Origin: Bog-473 sp963850095
Lineage (GTDB): Bacteria; Actinomycetota; Acidimicrobiia; Acidimicrobiales; RAAP-2
DNA length: 64,000 nt
Reading direction: 5' to 3'
NCBI GenBank assembly: GCA_963850095.1
Contig: CAWKJX010000005.1
Location: forward strand, 186,001 to 250,000
The notes under the pieces are model-generated. The model worked only from the letters and a program-made list of their open reading frames with translations, had not been told where the DNA came from and made no database searches. This document shows, piece by piece, positions 1 through 7,325 of the stretch (the stretch's first letter is position 1; every line of letters starts with the position of its first letter). A program made the translations under genes and the position numbers.

Positions 1-175
1 GCCCCAGCCCGGGCTGCGCTGGGGCCGCCGGGTCTGCGCCGGCGCCGTGGCGCGGGGCGTGCTGCTGCGGCCGCTGGGCGACGTGGTGGTGCTCATGCCG
101 CCGCTGACCACGACCGCGCCGGAAATCGTGCGCATCGTCGAGGCCCTCGAGGGCGGCCTCGACGACATCGCATGA
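1..175 (+). CDS. bioA: BioA, adenosylmethionine-8-amino-7-oxononanoate aminotransferase (C-terminal end, partial)
   Basis: Last 57 codons of a gene entering from the left edge, read from base 2. The stretch LLRPLGDVVVLMPPLTTT followed by an E-I-V-x-I-V-E-A-L helix is the usual C-terminus of BioA-type class III aminotransferases. BioA is a PLP enzyme that converts KAPA to 7,8-diaminopelargonate with S-adenosylmethionine as amino donor. The catalytic part lies outside the window, so the assignment rests on this tail and on the bioF and bioD genes directly downstream. The stop codon lies 25 bp before the bioF start, which indicates a bioA-bioF-bioD operon. Other class III aminotransferases share parts of the tail, but the context makes BioA by far the best call. 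Confidence 0.85.
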   Translation, partial: PQPGLRWGRRVCAGAVARGVLLRPLGDVVVLMPPLTTTAPEIVRIVEALEGGLDDIA

Positions 176-200
176 GCGCACCGGCATCAACGGGATTGGC

Positions 201-1391
201 ATGAACGGCGCGGCGCCGAGCCCGGCCGACGACGCCTGGACCGAGCGCATCCGGGCCGAGCTGTCCCGGGTGGTCGACGAGGGTCGCTGGCGCGCCCCGC
301 GCACCTTCGACACCCGCGGTCCGGTGGGCACACTCGAGGGGCGCCGCGTCGTGTCGTTCGCGTCCAACGACTACCTCGGCCTCAGCACGCACCCGGCCGT
401 GGTGGCGGCCGCCCACGAAGCGCTGGAGCGCCACGGCGCCGGCGCGGGCGCCTCGCGCCTGGTCACCGGCAGCCGACCGGTGCACGCCGAGCTCGAGCGC
501 GCGCTGGCCGAGTGGAAAGGCACCGAGGCGGCCGTCTGCTTCCCGACGGGTTTCGCCGCCAACCTGGGCACACTGGGCGCCCTGGGCGGCCCCGGCGTGC
601 GCGTGCTCTCCGACGAGCTGAACCACGCCAGCATCATCGACGGCTGCCGGCTCTCCCGTTCGGCCGTGGCCGTCTACCGCCATTGCGACCTCGCCCATTT
701 GGCGGAGCTGCTGATCGACCCGACCGGCATGCCCACCTTGGTCGTGACCGACACCGTCTTCTCCATGGACGGGGACGCGGCGCCGCTCGACGAGCTCGTT
801 TCCCTGTGCGCGCGCCATGGTGCACTCCTCGTCCTCGATGAGGCCCACGCCGTCCTCGGCCCCGACCTCCCGGCGGCCCACCCCGGCACCATCGTGCGCG
901 TGGGCACCCTGTCCAAGACCCTGGGTGCGCTCGGGGGCTTCGTCGCCGCCAGCCGCCAGGTCGTCGACCTCGTGGTCAACCGCGCCCGGCCCTATATCTT
1001 CTCGACCGCGCTCCCGCCGGCCGACGCCGCGGCCGCTCTGGCCGCCCTGCACGTCGTGCGCTCCGGCGAGGGGGCTGCCCTGGCGGGCCGCCTCGCCACC
1101 CTGATCGACCGCCTGGCCGAGGCCGGCGTCGTGCCGCCGGGCCACCCGAGCCCCATCGTCGCCGTGGTCCTCGGCGCCGAGCAGGCGGCACTCGACGCGT
1201 CCGCCGCCCTGCTCGACGAGGGGTTGTGGGTCCCGGCCATCCGGCCGCCCACCGTGCCGGAGGGCACCAGCCGGTTGCGCGTCACGCTCTCGGCCGCCCA
1301 TACCGACGAGGACGTGAACCGGTTGGTCGACGCGTTGGTCCGTCTCCCGGGCGCCTGCCGCCCGCCCGTCTCGGCCTCCGCGACCTGCTGA
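201..1391 (+). CDS. bioF: BioF, 8-amino-7-oxononanoate synthase
   Basis: A 396-residue alpha-oxoamine synthase, the usual length. It condenses pimeloyl-ACP or pimeloyl-CoA with L-alanine to give KAPA, the first committed step of biotin ring assembly, in the cytoplasm. Fold-type I PLP features are visible: the N-terminal FASNDYLGLSTHP motif, GAGASRLVTGS, the LDEAHAVLG motif (Asp213 and His216 contacting the cofactor) and TLSKTLGALGG with Lys239 as the Schiff-base lysine. The ATG at 201 is chosen because the ATG at 172 overlapping the bioA stop runs into a stop after ten codons. The gene ends 5 bp before the bioD GTG. Glycine C-acetyltransferase is a related alternative, but the bio neighbours settle it. 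Confidence 0.95.
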   Translation: MNGAAPSPADDAWTERIRAELSRVVDEGRWRAPRTFDTRGPVGTLEGRRVVSFASNDYLGLSTHPAVVAAAHEALERHGAGAGASRLVTGSRPVHAELERALAEWKGTEAAVCFPTGFAANLGTLGALGGPGVRVLSDELNHASIIDGCRLSRSAVAVYRHCDLAHLAELLIDPTGMPTLVVTDTVFSMDGDAAPLDELVSLCARHGALLVLDEAHAVLGPDLPAAHPGTIVRVGTLSKTLGALGGFVAASRQVVDLVVNRARPYIFSTALPPADAAAALAALHVVRSGEGAALAGRLATLIDRLAEAGVVPPGHPSPIVAVVLGAEQAALDASAALLDEGLWVPAIRPPTVPEGTSRLRVTLSAAHTDEDVNRLVDALVRLPGACRPPVSASATC

Positions 1392-1396
1392 GCCGG

Positions 1397-2065
1397 GTGC
1401 CTCCGCCACCTCCGCGCCCGCGGCGGGTCGTCGCCGTGGTGGGCACGGGCACCGACGTCGGCAAGACCTGGGTCGGCGCCCGCCTGCTGGCCGGCCTGCG
1501 GGCCGCCGGCGCCACCACCTCGGCGCGCAAGCCGGCGCAGTCCTTCGACCCCGCCGACGACCCGGGCCACTACGACGCCGCCCTCCTGGGCGCCGCCAGC
1601 GGTGAGGCGCCCGAGTTCGTCTGCCCGCCCCACCGGTGGTACGAGGTGGCCATGGCGCCGCCCATGGCGGCCGACGCGCTCGGGCGACCCTCCTTCTCGG
1701 TCGCCGATCTCTCGGCGGAGCTGCGCTGGCCGGCGGCGCCGCCCGATGTCGGGTTGGTGGAGACTGCGGGCGGGCTGCGCTCCCCGCTGGCCGAGGACGG
1801 CGACTGCCTTGCGTTCTGCGCCGTCCTGGAGCCGGACCTGGTGGTGCTCGTCGCCGACGCCGGGCTCGGCACGATTAACGCCGTGCGCCTCAGCGCGGAC
1901 GCGCTGAGGCCGTTGTCCGTGCCCATCGTCGTCGTGCTGAACCGCTTCGACGGGGCGAATGCGGTGCACGTCCGCAACGCGGAGTGGTTGCGTGCGCACG
2001 ACGCGCTGCGTGTCCTCACCATGCCGGGTGCTGAGGCGGAGCTGGTCGATCTGGCCCGAGCCTGA
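1397..2065 (+). CDS. bioD: BioD, ATP-dependent dethiobiotin synthetase
   Basis: About 222 residues when started at the GTG at 1397, a normal BioD length. The enzyme closes the ureido ring of dethiobiotin from DAPA, CO2 and ATP. The N-terminus carries the P-loop VVGTGTDVGKTWVGA (Gly16 to Thr24), then KPAQSFDP corresponding to the BioD Lys-containing DAPA/CO2 site, and VETAGGLRSPLAEDGD, the typical BioD E-x-A-G-G-x-x-x-P loop. The frame is open further upstream inside bioF, but that extension is low-complexity overlap sequence, so the start after the bioF stop is preferred. It is the third gene of the bioA-bioF-bioD run. bioB is not here; it lies on the other strand at 10.2-11.3 kb. Confidence 0.93.
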   Translation: MPPPPPRPRRVVAVVGTGTDVGKTWVGARLLAGLRAAGATTSARKPAQSFDPADDPGHYDAALLGAASGEAPEFVCPPHRWYEVAMAPPMAADALGRPSFSVADLSAELRWPAAPPDVGLVETAGGLRSPLAEDGDCLAFCAVLEPDLVVLVADAGLGTINAVRLSADALRPLSVPIVVVLNRFDGANAVHVRNAEWLRAHDALRVLTMPGAEAELVDLARA

Positions 2066-2316
2066 ATCGGCCGTGGTGGCGATCGTCACCTTCGCAGGAG
2101 AATCGATGATCGTCTGAGTGATGCAGTCGTCCTCAGGGCCTTGTGGCCCTTGGTGCGCATCGGGATTTGGTTGTGGCCTTCAGAGGGCGGCAACGCCACG
2201 TCATCATCGTCGCCACGTCACGAGCCAGAGGTGGCTGCAGTGGAGCGGGCATACCCCCACTCGCCCCGGGTCACGCGTCGCGCGCGTGACCCGGGGCAGG
2301 ATGGAGGGTCAGATGC

Positions 2317-3141
2317 TCAATGGCCGAAGCCGCGCCCGCCGGGACCGCGCTGGTGGTTCCCTCCTTGGAACCTGGCGGCGCCAGCGTCGCTGGTGTAGTG
2401 CGCCGGAGCCGCACCGTCCGCAGGCCCGGAGCCGATCGCGCCAGGACGGGGTCCCGGAGCCGGGGTCTCGCTCGCGGCAACGGAAGGTTTCGCAGGCTGA
2501 GCCGCCGGCTGGGCTGGCTGGGCCGGCGGATGACAGTCCTTCCCATCCGCTGTCGTGCGAGCCGCCGTGGTCTGTGGCTGCGCAGTGGGCGATGCCACAA
2601 TGTGCACACTCTGCGCGTCGATGGCCGAAGGCGTGCTCGGGTCGGGGAGCCCCCATGCGACCACGAACTCGCCGTCGCTCACCCCGCTCGGCGTTGCATC
2701 CTTCTCGGTGTAGGTAGTGCTCGGACCCAACACCAGTGTGCGCGAGCCCCAGCGCGACGCCAGCGTGACGATCGATCCGGAGACGTCGGTGACCTTTCCG
2801 CTCGCGCTTTCGGGGAGGACAGTGACGGAGAGTGCCGTTGGGGACGGAGCCGACGGGTCAAGGGTGACCGCGACCCGCTCTCCGTCGAGGAGACCCGGGA
2901 GCGAGGCCGAGTTACCAAGCTCGGAATAAGTGGTTGTCGCGGATGTCTCCACGGTCTGAGTGTGGCCCTGGGCCGCCCGAAGGACGAAGTCCCCTGAACC
3001 AACTGAGATGACGTGCCCCTGGAGACCTGGATCACCCGTCGCCGCGTCGTGCGCTGCTGCCACACCTGCTGCTGGGAGCAGCCCAAGCGCCACGCCGGAG
3101 GAAGTGATCCCCGCGATACGCATTGTTCTGTTCAGCTGCAT
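2317..3141 (-). CDS. Secreted protein with two DUF5666-like segments and a Gly/His-rich tail
   Basis: A 274-residue predicted exported protein of unknown role. The N-terminus MQLNRTMRIAGITSSGVALG runs into a hydrophobic stretch ending in AAGVAAAHDAA, a signal peptide with an Ala-rich cleavage region. The body holds two similar beta-rich segments (G-H-V-I-S-V-G-S-G-D-F-V-L-R-A-A and G-K-V-T-D-V-S-G-S-I-V-T-L-A-S), each followed by a T-T-Y-E/S motif, as in DUF5666 domains. The C-terminal third is Pro/Ala-rich and ends in a Gly/His/Arg tail that could be disordered or bind metal. The start at 3141 is preferred because AGGAGGTG lies 10 nt upstream on the minus strand. It converges with bioD, and the 251 bp between the two stops shows nothing else. 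Confidence 0.65.
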   Translation of the reverse strand: MQLNRTMRIAGITSSGVALGLLPAAGVAAAHDAATGDPGLQGHVISVGSGDFVLRAAQGHTQTVETSATTTYSELGNSASLPGLLDGERVAVTLDPSAPSPTALSVTVLPESASGKVTDVSGSIVTLASRWGSRTLVLGPSTTYTEKDATPSGVSDGEFVVAWGLPDPSTPSAIDAQSVHIVASPTAQPQTTAARTTADGKDCHPPAQPAQPAAQPAKPSVAASETPAPGPRPGAIGSGPADGAAPAHYTSDAGAARFQGGNHQRGPGGRGFGH

Positions 3142-3585
3142 GGTTGATATGCACCTCCTATGTTCGAGAGCGCCCACATGCCCTCTGACTTCGACATTTC
3201 ATGCGCTCGTAAAGTCGTTGTGTTTCCATACGGTGAAGACACCTAACCAATTGCAGGTGATTCACGGGTGGCATCGACCGCTGCACAAGAGCGACCTGAG
3301 GTCTGCAAGGGGGGCGTGTGCCGATGACGCGGTGACGGATCCGCACGGACGGGCCGGGAGGCCGATGGGGAGGTCTGCGGCAAGACGCCGGAGTGGGCAA
3401 ACCGGACCGGCCTTCAAATCAGCGCTTTGGAGGACGGCTGTTTCTCTTGTACTTCGCAGCGGCGAGCGACCGGGCAGCGTCGAGCGGGCTATGCCCGCGA
3501 ACGATGATTCTGCGACCGCACCGCCGTCTACAGGGTGTAGATAGGTCAAGTCGACAGGCCGAGATGGCCCGATGGAGGACAGAGC
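3142..3585. other. Gene-free divergent intergenic region
   Basis: 444 bp between the minus-strand DUF5666-like gene and the plus-strand RibD-C gene, with no credible coding frame. The part nearest 3170-3260 is clearly richer in A/T than its surroundings (for example gtaaagtcgttgtg), which suits a promoter for the leftward gene. On the right side, tagata at about 3537 followed by GGAGGACAGAGC before the ATG at 3586 could serve the rightward gene. No inverted repeat or riboswitch-like structure was recognised. Confidence 0.4.
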
Positions 3586-4179
3586 ATGAGGATCGTGGTG
3601 ACAGAGTTCGTGTCGCTCGACGGTGTGATCGAAGAGCCCCGCTGGACATTTGAGTTCGATCGAGGCGACGACGGCGACCAATTCAAGTTGGACGAGTTGT
3701 TCGATGCCGATGCTCTCCTACTGGGACGTGTTACCTACGAGGGATTCGCGGCGGCGTGGCCGACCATGAACTCCGATGACTTCGGAAGGCGTATGAACGG
3801 CATCCCCAAGTACGTCGTCTCATCCACGCTCAAGACGGCGGACGCCGACTGGGGTGAAACGACCGTCCTGCGGGGCGACGTTGTTGCGGAGGTCAAAGCC
3901 CTCAAGGCGCTGCCGGGGGGTTACCTGCTGGTCGAGGGGAGTGCCCAGCTTGTCCAGTGCCTCGTCCAGCACGGACTTGTGGACGAATTTCGCCTGATGG
4001 TGTTTCCGATCGTCCTCGGCCAGGGAAAGCGTCTGTTCCCGACCACGATGCCCCAAGCGACAAAACTGACGCTCCTCGACTGCCGGACGGCGGGTTCGGG
4101 CGTCCTCTTGGTGAGATACGGACAATCCTCAGCGGAGGACTCCACACAGGAACAGGGCCGGGTGGCGGACAGCACATAG
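3586..4179 (+). CDS. RibD C-terminal domain / dihydrofolate-reductase-like family protein
   Basis: 197 residues, the common length for stand-alone RibD-C (DHFR-fold) proteins of actinobacteria. The start MRIVVTEFVSLDGVIEEP is the family signature (beta-strand followed by S-L-D-G-V). It is followed by DADALLLGRVTYEGFAAAWP, KYVVSSTL, the G-G-Y-L-L-V-E-G-S-A-Q-L nucleotide-binding loop, and DEFRLMVFPIVLGQGKRLF. Stand-alone members bind a nicotinamide or deazaflavin cofactor, and their substrates are mostly unknown, so a specific reaction is not claimed. GGAGGA lies 6 nt before the ATG. About 20 C-terminal residues (S-S-A-E-D-S-T-Q and on) extend past the fold. The next gene downstream is a riboflavin-kinase-like pseudogene, so a flavin or deazaflavin link is possible but not shown. 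Confidence 0.85.
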   Translation: MRIVVTEFVSLDGVIEEPRWTFEFDRGDDGDQFKLDELFDADALLLGRVTYEGFAAAWPTMNSDDFGRRMNGIPKYVVSSTLKTADADWGETTVLRGDVVAEVKALKALPGGYLLVEGSAQLVQCLVQHGLVDEFRLMVFPIVLGQGKRLFPTTMPQATKLTLLDCRTAGSGVLLVRYGQSSAEDSTQEQGRVADST

Positions 4180-4312
4180 GTGTCGCTCCCGACCGGTCAC
4201 CCGGATCCCCCTCGGGCTCGTTGGCCGATACGGTCCCCTTTGGTCTCCGGCAATGTCTCCGGCAATATTGAATCGTCACGGCGCGACGCTGGGATCGGGC
4301 AAGCTTGGCGGC

Positions 4313-4694
4313 ATGTTGCTGCGTGGGCGGGTGACCGGTGGCATCGGCGGCCTTGCACACTGGATGACCGTTCACGCCGACCTCTACGAAGCGAAGATCG
4401 GCGTCCGCCTGTACCCAGGGAGCCTCAACGTCGCACTCGAGCGCCCCTGGCACGTGCATGGCCGAGGGGGTCCGCCTGGAGCCACCCGAGTACGGAGTCG
4501 GTCTGAGCATCGTGCCGTGCACCATCCAGGGCCTCGACGCCTTCATTGTCCGTACGGACAAGAACGACCGGGGCGAGGGTGACCATCCGCCGCACGTCCT
4601 TGAGGTTGCGGCAGTCGTTCGATTGCGGGACGCTCTTGACCTGCAGGACGGGGACGAGGTCGCGATCGTGCTCGCTGACCTGGTCAACGGGTGA
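4313..4694 (+). pseudogene. DUF120 / CTP-dependent riboflavin-kinase-like protein, frameshifted
   Basis: Two frames join into one DUF120-type protein of about 126 residues. The first frame gives MLLRGRVTGGIGGLAHWM and LYEAKIGVRLYPGSLNVALE, the family's G-x-G loop and Y-P-G-S/T-L-N-V motif. The second frame gives VRLEPPEYGVGLSIVPC, DAFIVRTDKN and HPPHVLEVAAVVRLRDALDL-x-DGDEVAIVL, the usual C-terminal half. The frame changes within GCCGAGGGGG at about 4461-4470; dropping one G of the five-G run restores HVHGRGVRLEPPEY. Archaeal members phosphorylate riboflavin with CTP, while bacterial members are less well studied. As sequenced it cannot make the full protein. Its stop overlaps the start of the VOC remnant (GTGA), so they were probably co-transcribed. 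Confidence 0.7.
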
Positions 4695-4801
4695 CGACGC
4701 GCTTGGACCTCGTGGCCTTGTCGTGGACGACTACGACAGGGCGATTGATTTCTTCGTCAACCACAACTCCGAGCCACCACTGCCTGAGTGCGCCGGTTGG
4801 C
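4691..4801 (+). pseudogene. VOC (glyoxalase) family gene remnant
   Basis: The GTG at 4691 overlaps the stop of the upstream DUF120-like gene (GTGA). It opens VTTRLDLVA; one missing C near 4716 then shifts to the frame reading LVVDDYDRAIDFFVN. Together this is the N-terminal strand and helix of a VOC-fold protein (x-L-V-V-D-D-Y-D-x-A-I-D-F-F). After about 25 residues the similarity ends: the next codons (H-N-S-E-P-P-L-P) do not continue the fold, and the convergent gene ends at 4820. This is therefore a truncated relic and not simply a frameshifted gene. Confidence 0.55.
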
Positions 4802-4819
4802 GGAGGGTCCTGGCCGAGT

Positions 4820-5362
4820 TCATGTCCCTCGCGACGGATCCCGTCCGGTGTACGCAAGGAGTTTCTCCTGGGCTGACGAATCCGCGGGGACCGCTATTTC
4901 GGGCTTGAACACGCCCTGTCGCTGCTCGTCCGTAAACCGGCCATGGATCATTGCGTAGGCCGCCTCTGGCAGATCCTCGGGCATCCTCGGGTCCTGACCT
5001 GTGGCTACCGCGAGGTCCCAACCGTGGAGCAGCTGGTCGCTGAATGCGATACCAAGGGCCGGGCCCGTCTTGTCGATCACGCCAGGCTCTCCAAAAGTGT
5101 GAAGCGTCTCGGCACGCGCCTGAGCGAAGTCCGAGCACGGATCGTCGCTGAGGAGATCAGGAGGGTCTTGGGAGAGTGCAACGTCATCCCCGCGTGCTGC
5201 TCCCACGAAGTACCTCTGCGTGTCGAGCATGTGGTTCATGAGAGTTCGGACATTCCACCCGTCGCAGGTCGTGGGGGCAGCGAGGTCTGAGACGGCGCCC
5301 TGCACCTTGGTCCCGGTCCAGCCGCTCGCCCGTCCATACAGATCCAAGAGTTCAAGCGCCAT
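4820..5362 (-). CDS. TIGR03086-type / DinB-like metal-binding protein
   Basis: 180 residues with the layout of the TIGR03086 family, which is built on the DinB/mycothiol-dependent maleylpyruvate isomerase N-terminal four-helix fold. Visible features are a start near ALELLDLYGRASGW, the T-x-C-D-G-W-N-V-R-T-L-M-N-H-M-L segment (Trp and first metal-ligand His), and the S-D-Q-L-L-H-G-W-D-L-A segment holding a later His ligand. Members usually bind a divalent metal, and many are thought to be thiol-S-transferases using mycothiol; the substrate here is unknown. The ATG at 5362 is preceded by GGAGAGGAGAAAGACAG, so a much longer open frame upstream is ignored. Confidence 0.75.
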   Translation of the reverse strand: MALELLDLYGRASGWTGTKVQGAVSDLAAPTTCDGWNVRTLMNHMLDTQRYFVGAARGDDVALSQDPPDLLSDDPCSDFAQARAETLHTFGEPGVIDKTGPALGIAFSDQLLHGWDLAVATGQDPRMPEDLPEAAYAMIHGRFTDEQRQGVFKPEIAVPADSSAQEKLLAYTGRDPSRGT

Positions 5363-5668
5363 CTGTCTTTCTCCTCTCCGTCTACTCCTTGATCCATACC
5401 CAATTTGTCGGGAGTCGATTCGATTGAGCGTACGGAGGGACCGAACGGTCCGGACCCTATCGGAAAGGCAGGATTTTGCAGACGATCGACCGAGCGCGGA
5501 CGAGAGGAGCTCCACGGGCAGAGGCGGCCGCCGGCTGGGGTCACCACTGGGCGTCAACGGCTGTCTCGTTTGGTGGGGACCGGAGGCAACTACTGCCGGA
5601 ATAGTCCATCCCACCAGCGGTACTCTCTGCCGGGCTGCTCGGTTCGAGGTGCACCAGGGGAGATGGCG
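5363..5668. other. Gene-free divergent intergenic region
   Basis: 306 bp between the divergent DinB-like gene and the substrate-binding protein. No credible reading frame, palindrome or repeat was noticed. It presumably carries both promoters; tccatacccaattt near 5393 is a relatively A/T-rich island that could be a promoter element for the leftward gene. Confidence 0.3.
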
Positions 5669-7108
5669 ATGCGACGCTGCGGAATTTGGGGAACAAGGCG
5701 AAGACTGCTGAGAGCCGGGGGAGCCCTCGCCGTCCTCGGGAGCACGGTGGCGTTGGGCGTCGCCGTGCCGTCGGGTGCCACCACGGCGCCTACCCCCGTC
5801 ACCAAGGCGAGCACAAGCGCACGGGGTGTCACGTCGACCGCCATCAACGTGGTCTTCCCGCTCATTTCGTTCGCCAGCATCGAGGGGAAGTTCGAAATCG
5901 AGTCGGACGCCGAGTACGGCGAGCAGACGCAGGCGATTCACCTCTTCGTGAACCAGATCAATGACGCCGGAGGGATACACGGTCGGAAGATCAACCCGAT
6001 GATCGTGAGTTTCGACCCGACCAACCAGGCCGAGGAGCTGGCGCTGTGCCGGCAATGGACCCAGGGCAATCCGCCCGTCTTCGCCGTCGTCGACGGGCTG
6101 GGCACCTACGAAGGAACCAATCAGCTCTGCATCACCCAAGAAGGCCAGACGCCGATGCTCTCCCAGTGGACGACGACGACGAACTGGACTGACCTCGGCT
6201 CTCCCTACTTGTGGTGGACCGGGGCGGATGACGCGCCCATGCTTGCGGCCACTGTGCGCTGGGGACTGAGTTCTGGTCGCCTGGGCCACGGCGTGAAGGT
6301 CGGTGTCGTGGTCTCGGACCAGGCCAGTGACCAGGGTGCGCTCGACTCCTCCCTCCTGCCGGACCTGAAGAAGATCGGTGTGGTCCCTCAGGTGGTCACC
6401 GTCACGGCGGACATCGGTGAGACCGCCAGTACCGACTCGACCGCCACGCTGGCGGTCGAACGGCTCAAGGCGGCGGGGGTCCAATCGGTCATTCCCTTGT
6501 TGCCCGAGAACGCCTTCACCCCGTACATCGGCGCCGAGACCTCGCAGAACTACTTTCCCAAGCTCCTCCTCAGTGACTACCAGTCCGAAATTGAGGTTGC
6601 GCTCGGACTCATCCCCGTCCCATACGAGAAGGCGCTCAACGGCCAGGAGGGTGTCACGTCGGAGACGCTCGGTGGCATCGACCTTCCGGTTCCCGAGTCA
6701 CAGGGGGGCTACGACCCCGGAGTGCGGAGCTGCTGGGATGTCTGGCACAAGGCCTACCCGCAGATTCCCAAGGGCAATATCAATGACGACATCGAGGAAC
6801 AAGGGCCGGTCCAGGGCTGGTGTCAAGAGATCCGCCTCTTCGCCCAGGCGGCGACCATGGCGGGCAAGGACCTCAATCGACGGACCTTCGTTGAGGCAAT
6901 GTCGCGTGTCACGGACTTCCCGGGTGGCTACTCACCCGTGCTGACCTACGGGCCGGACAAGTTCTATGGACCGACGGAGTACCGGGTGGTGGAGGTCCAT
7001 GACAATCACCCGCCGACGACCCTCTGCAAGCACGGTCCGGTCGGGTCGCCTCCGGCGGGAGTCTGTTGGGTCGTCGAGCAGAACTGGAGGCCACTGCCCG
7101 GCACGTGA
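5669..7108 (+). CDS. Secreted type-1 periplasmic-binding protein (branched-chain amino-acid/amide ABC-type solute receptor)
   Basis: 479 residues. An Arg-rich N-terminus (MRRCGIWGTRRRLLRAGG) is followed by a hydrophobic core to about residue 38, ending in PSGATTAP, so export is expected. The mature part has the Peripla_BP_6 (Leu/Ile/Val-receptor) organisation: YGEQTQAIHLFVNQINDAGG near the start (usual motif N-x-x-G-G-I-x-G-R), G-I-H-G-R-K-I, PVFAVVDGLGTY, and GVKVGVVVSDQASDQG opening the second lobe. GGGGAG lies 6 nt before the ATG at 5669; an ATG two codons earlier is also possible. No permease or ATPase genes are adjacent, so it is an orphan receptor, and the ligand cannot be told from the sequence. 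The gene is 217 bp upstream of the next plus-strand gene. Confidence 0.8.
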   Translation: MRRCGIWGTRRRLLRAGGALAVLGSTVALGVAVPSGATTAPTPVTKASTSARGVTSTAINVVFPLISFASIEGKFEIESDAEYGEQTQAIHLFVNQINDAGGIHGRKINPMIVSFDPTNQAEELALCRQWTQGNPPVFAVVDGLGTYEGTNQLCITQEGQTPMLSQWTTTTNWTDLGSPYLWWTGADDAPMLAATVRWGLSSGRLGHGVKVGVVVSDQASDQGALDSSLLPDLKKIGVVPQVVTVTADIGETASTDSTATLAVERLKAAGVQSVIPLLPENAFTPYIGAETSQNYFPKLLLSDYQSEIEVALGLIPVPYEKALNGQEGVTSETLGGIDLPVPESQGGYDPGVRSCWDVWHKAYPQIPKGNINDDIEEQGPVQGWCQEIRLFAQAATMAGKDLNRRTFVEAMSRVTDFPGGYSPVLTYGPDKFYGPTEYRVVEVHDNHPPTTLCKHGPVGSPPAGVCWVVEQNWRPLPGT

Positions 7109-7325
7109 GAAGGTCGACGAAGGTCGTCCGCAGACGGGTGGGGTCCATGACCGTGCAGGCACTGTGTACGCCCATGCGACCGCGGCGTGATCCCACGCCC
7201 CGCTGCAGGGTCGAGGACTGACCCCGTGCTGTCTCCACGCGGACTCTCGAGTGGTCGCCCGGCTGGGCCCGATTGACTTTGCCGAGTACACCTGGCGACA
7301 CGATGACCCCTGCCACACTGGGGCG

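Noticed and set aside
4546..4908. A complete protein starting from 4546 on the plus strand
   Set aside because: Only the short L-V-V-D-D-Y-D-R-A-I-D-F-F-V part has family features; the flanking codons are out-of-frame DUF120 sequence and unrelated DNA.
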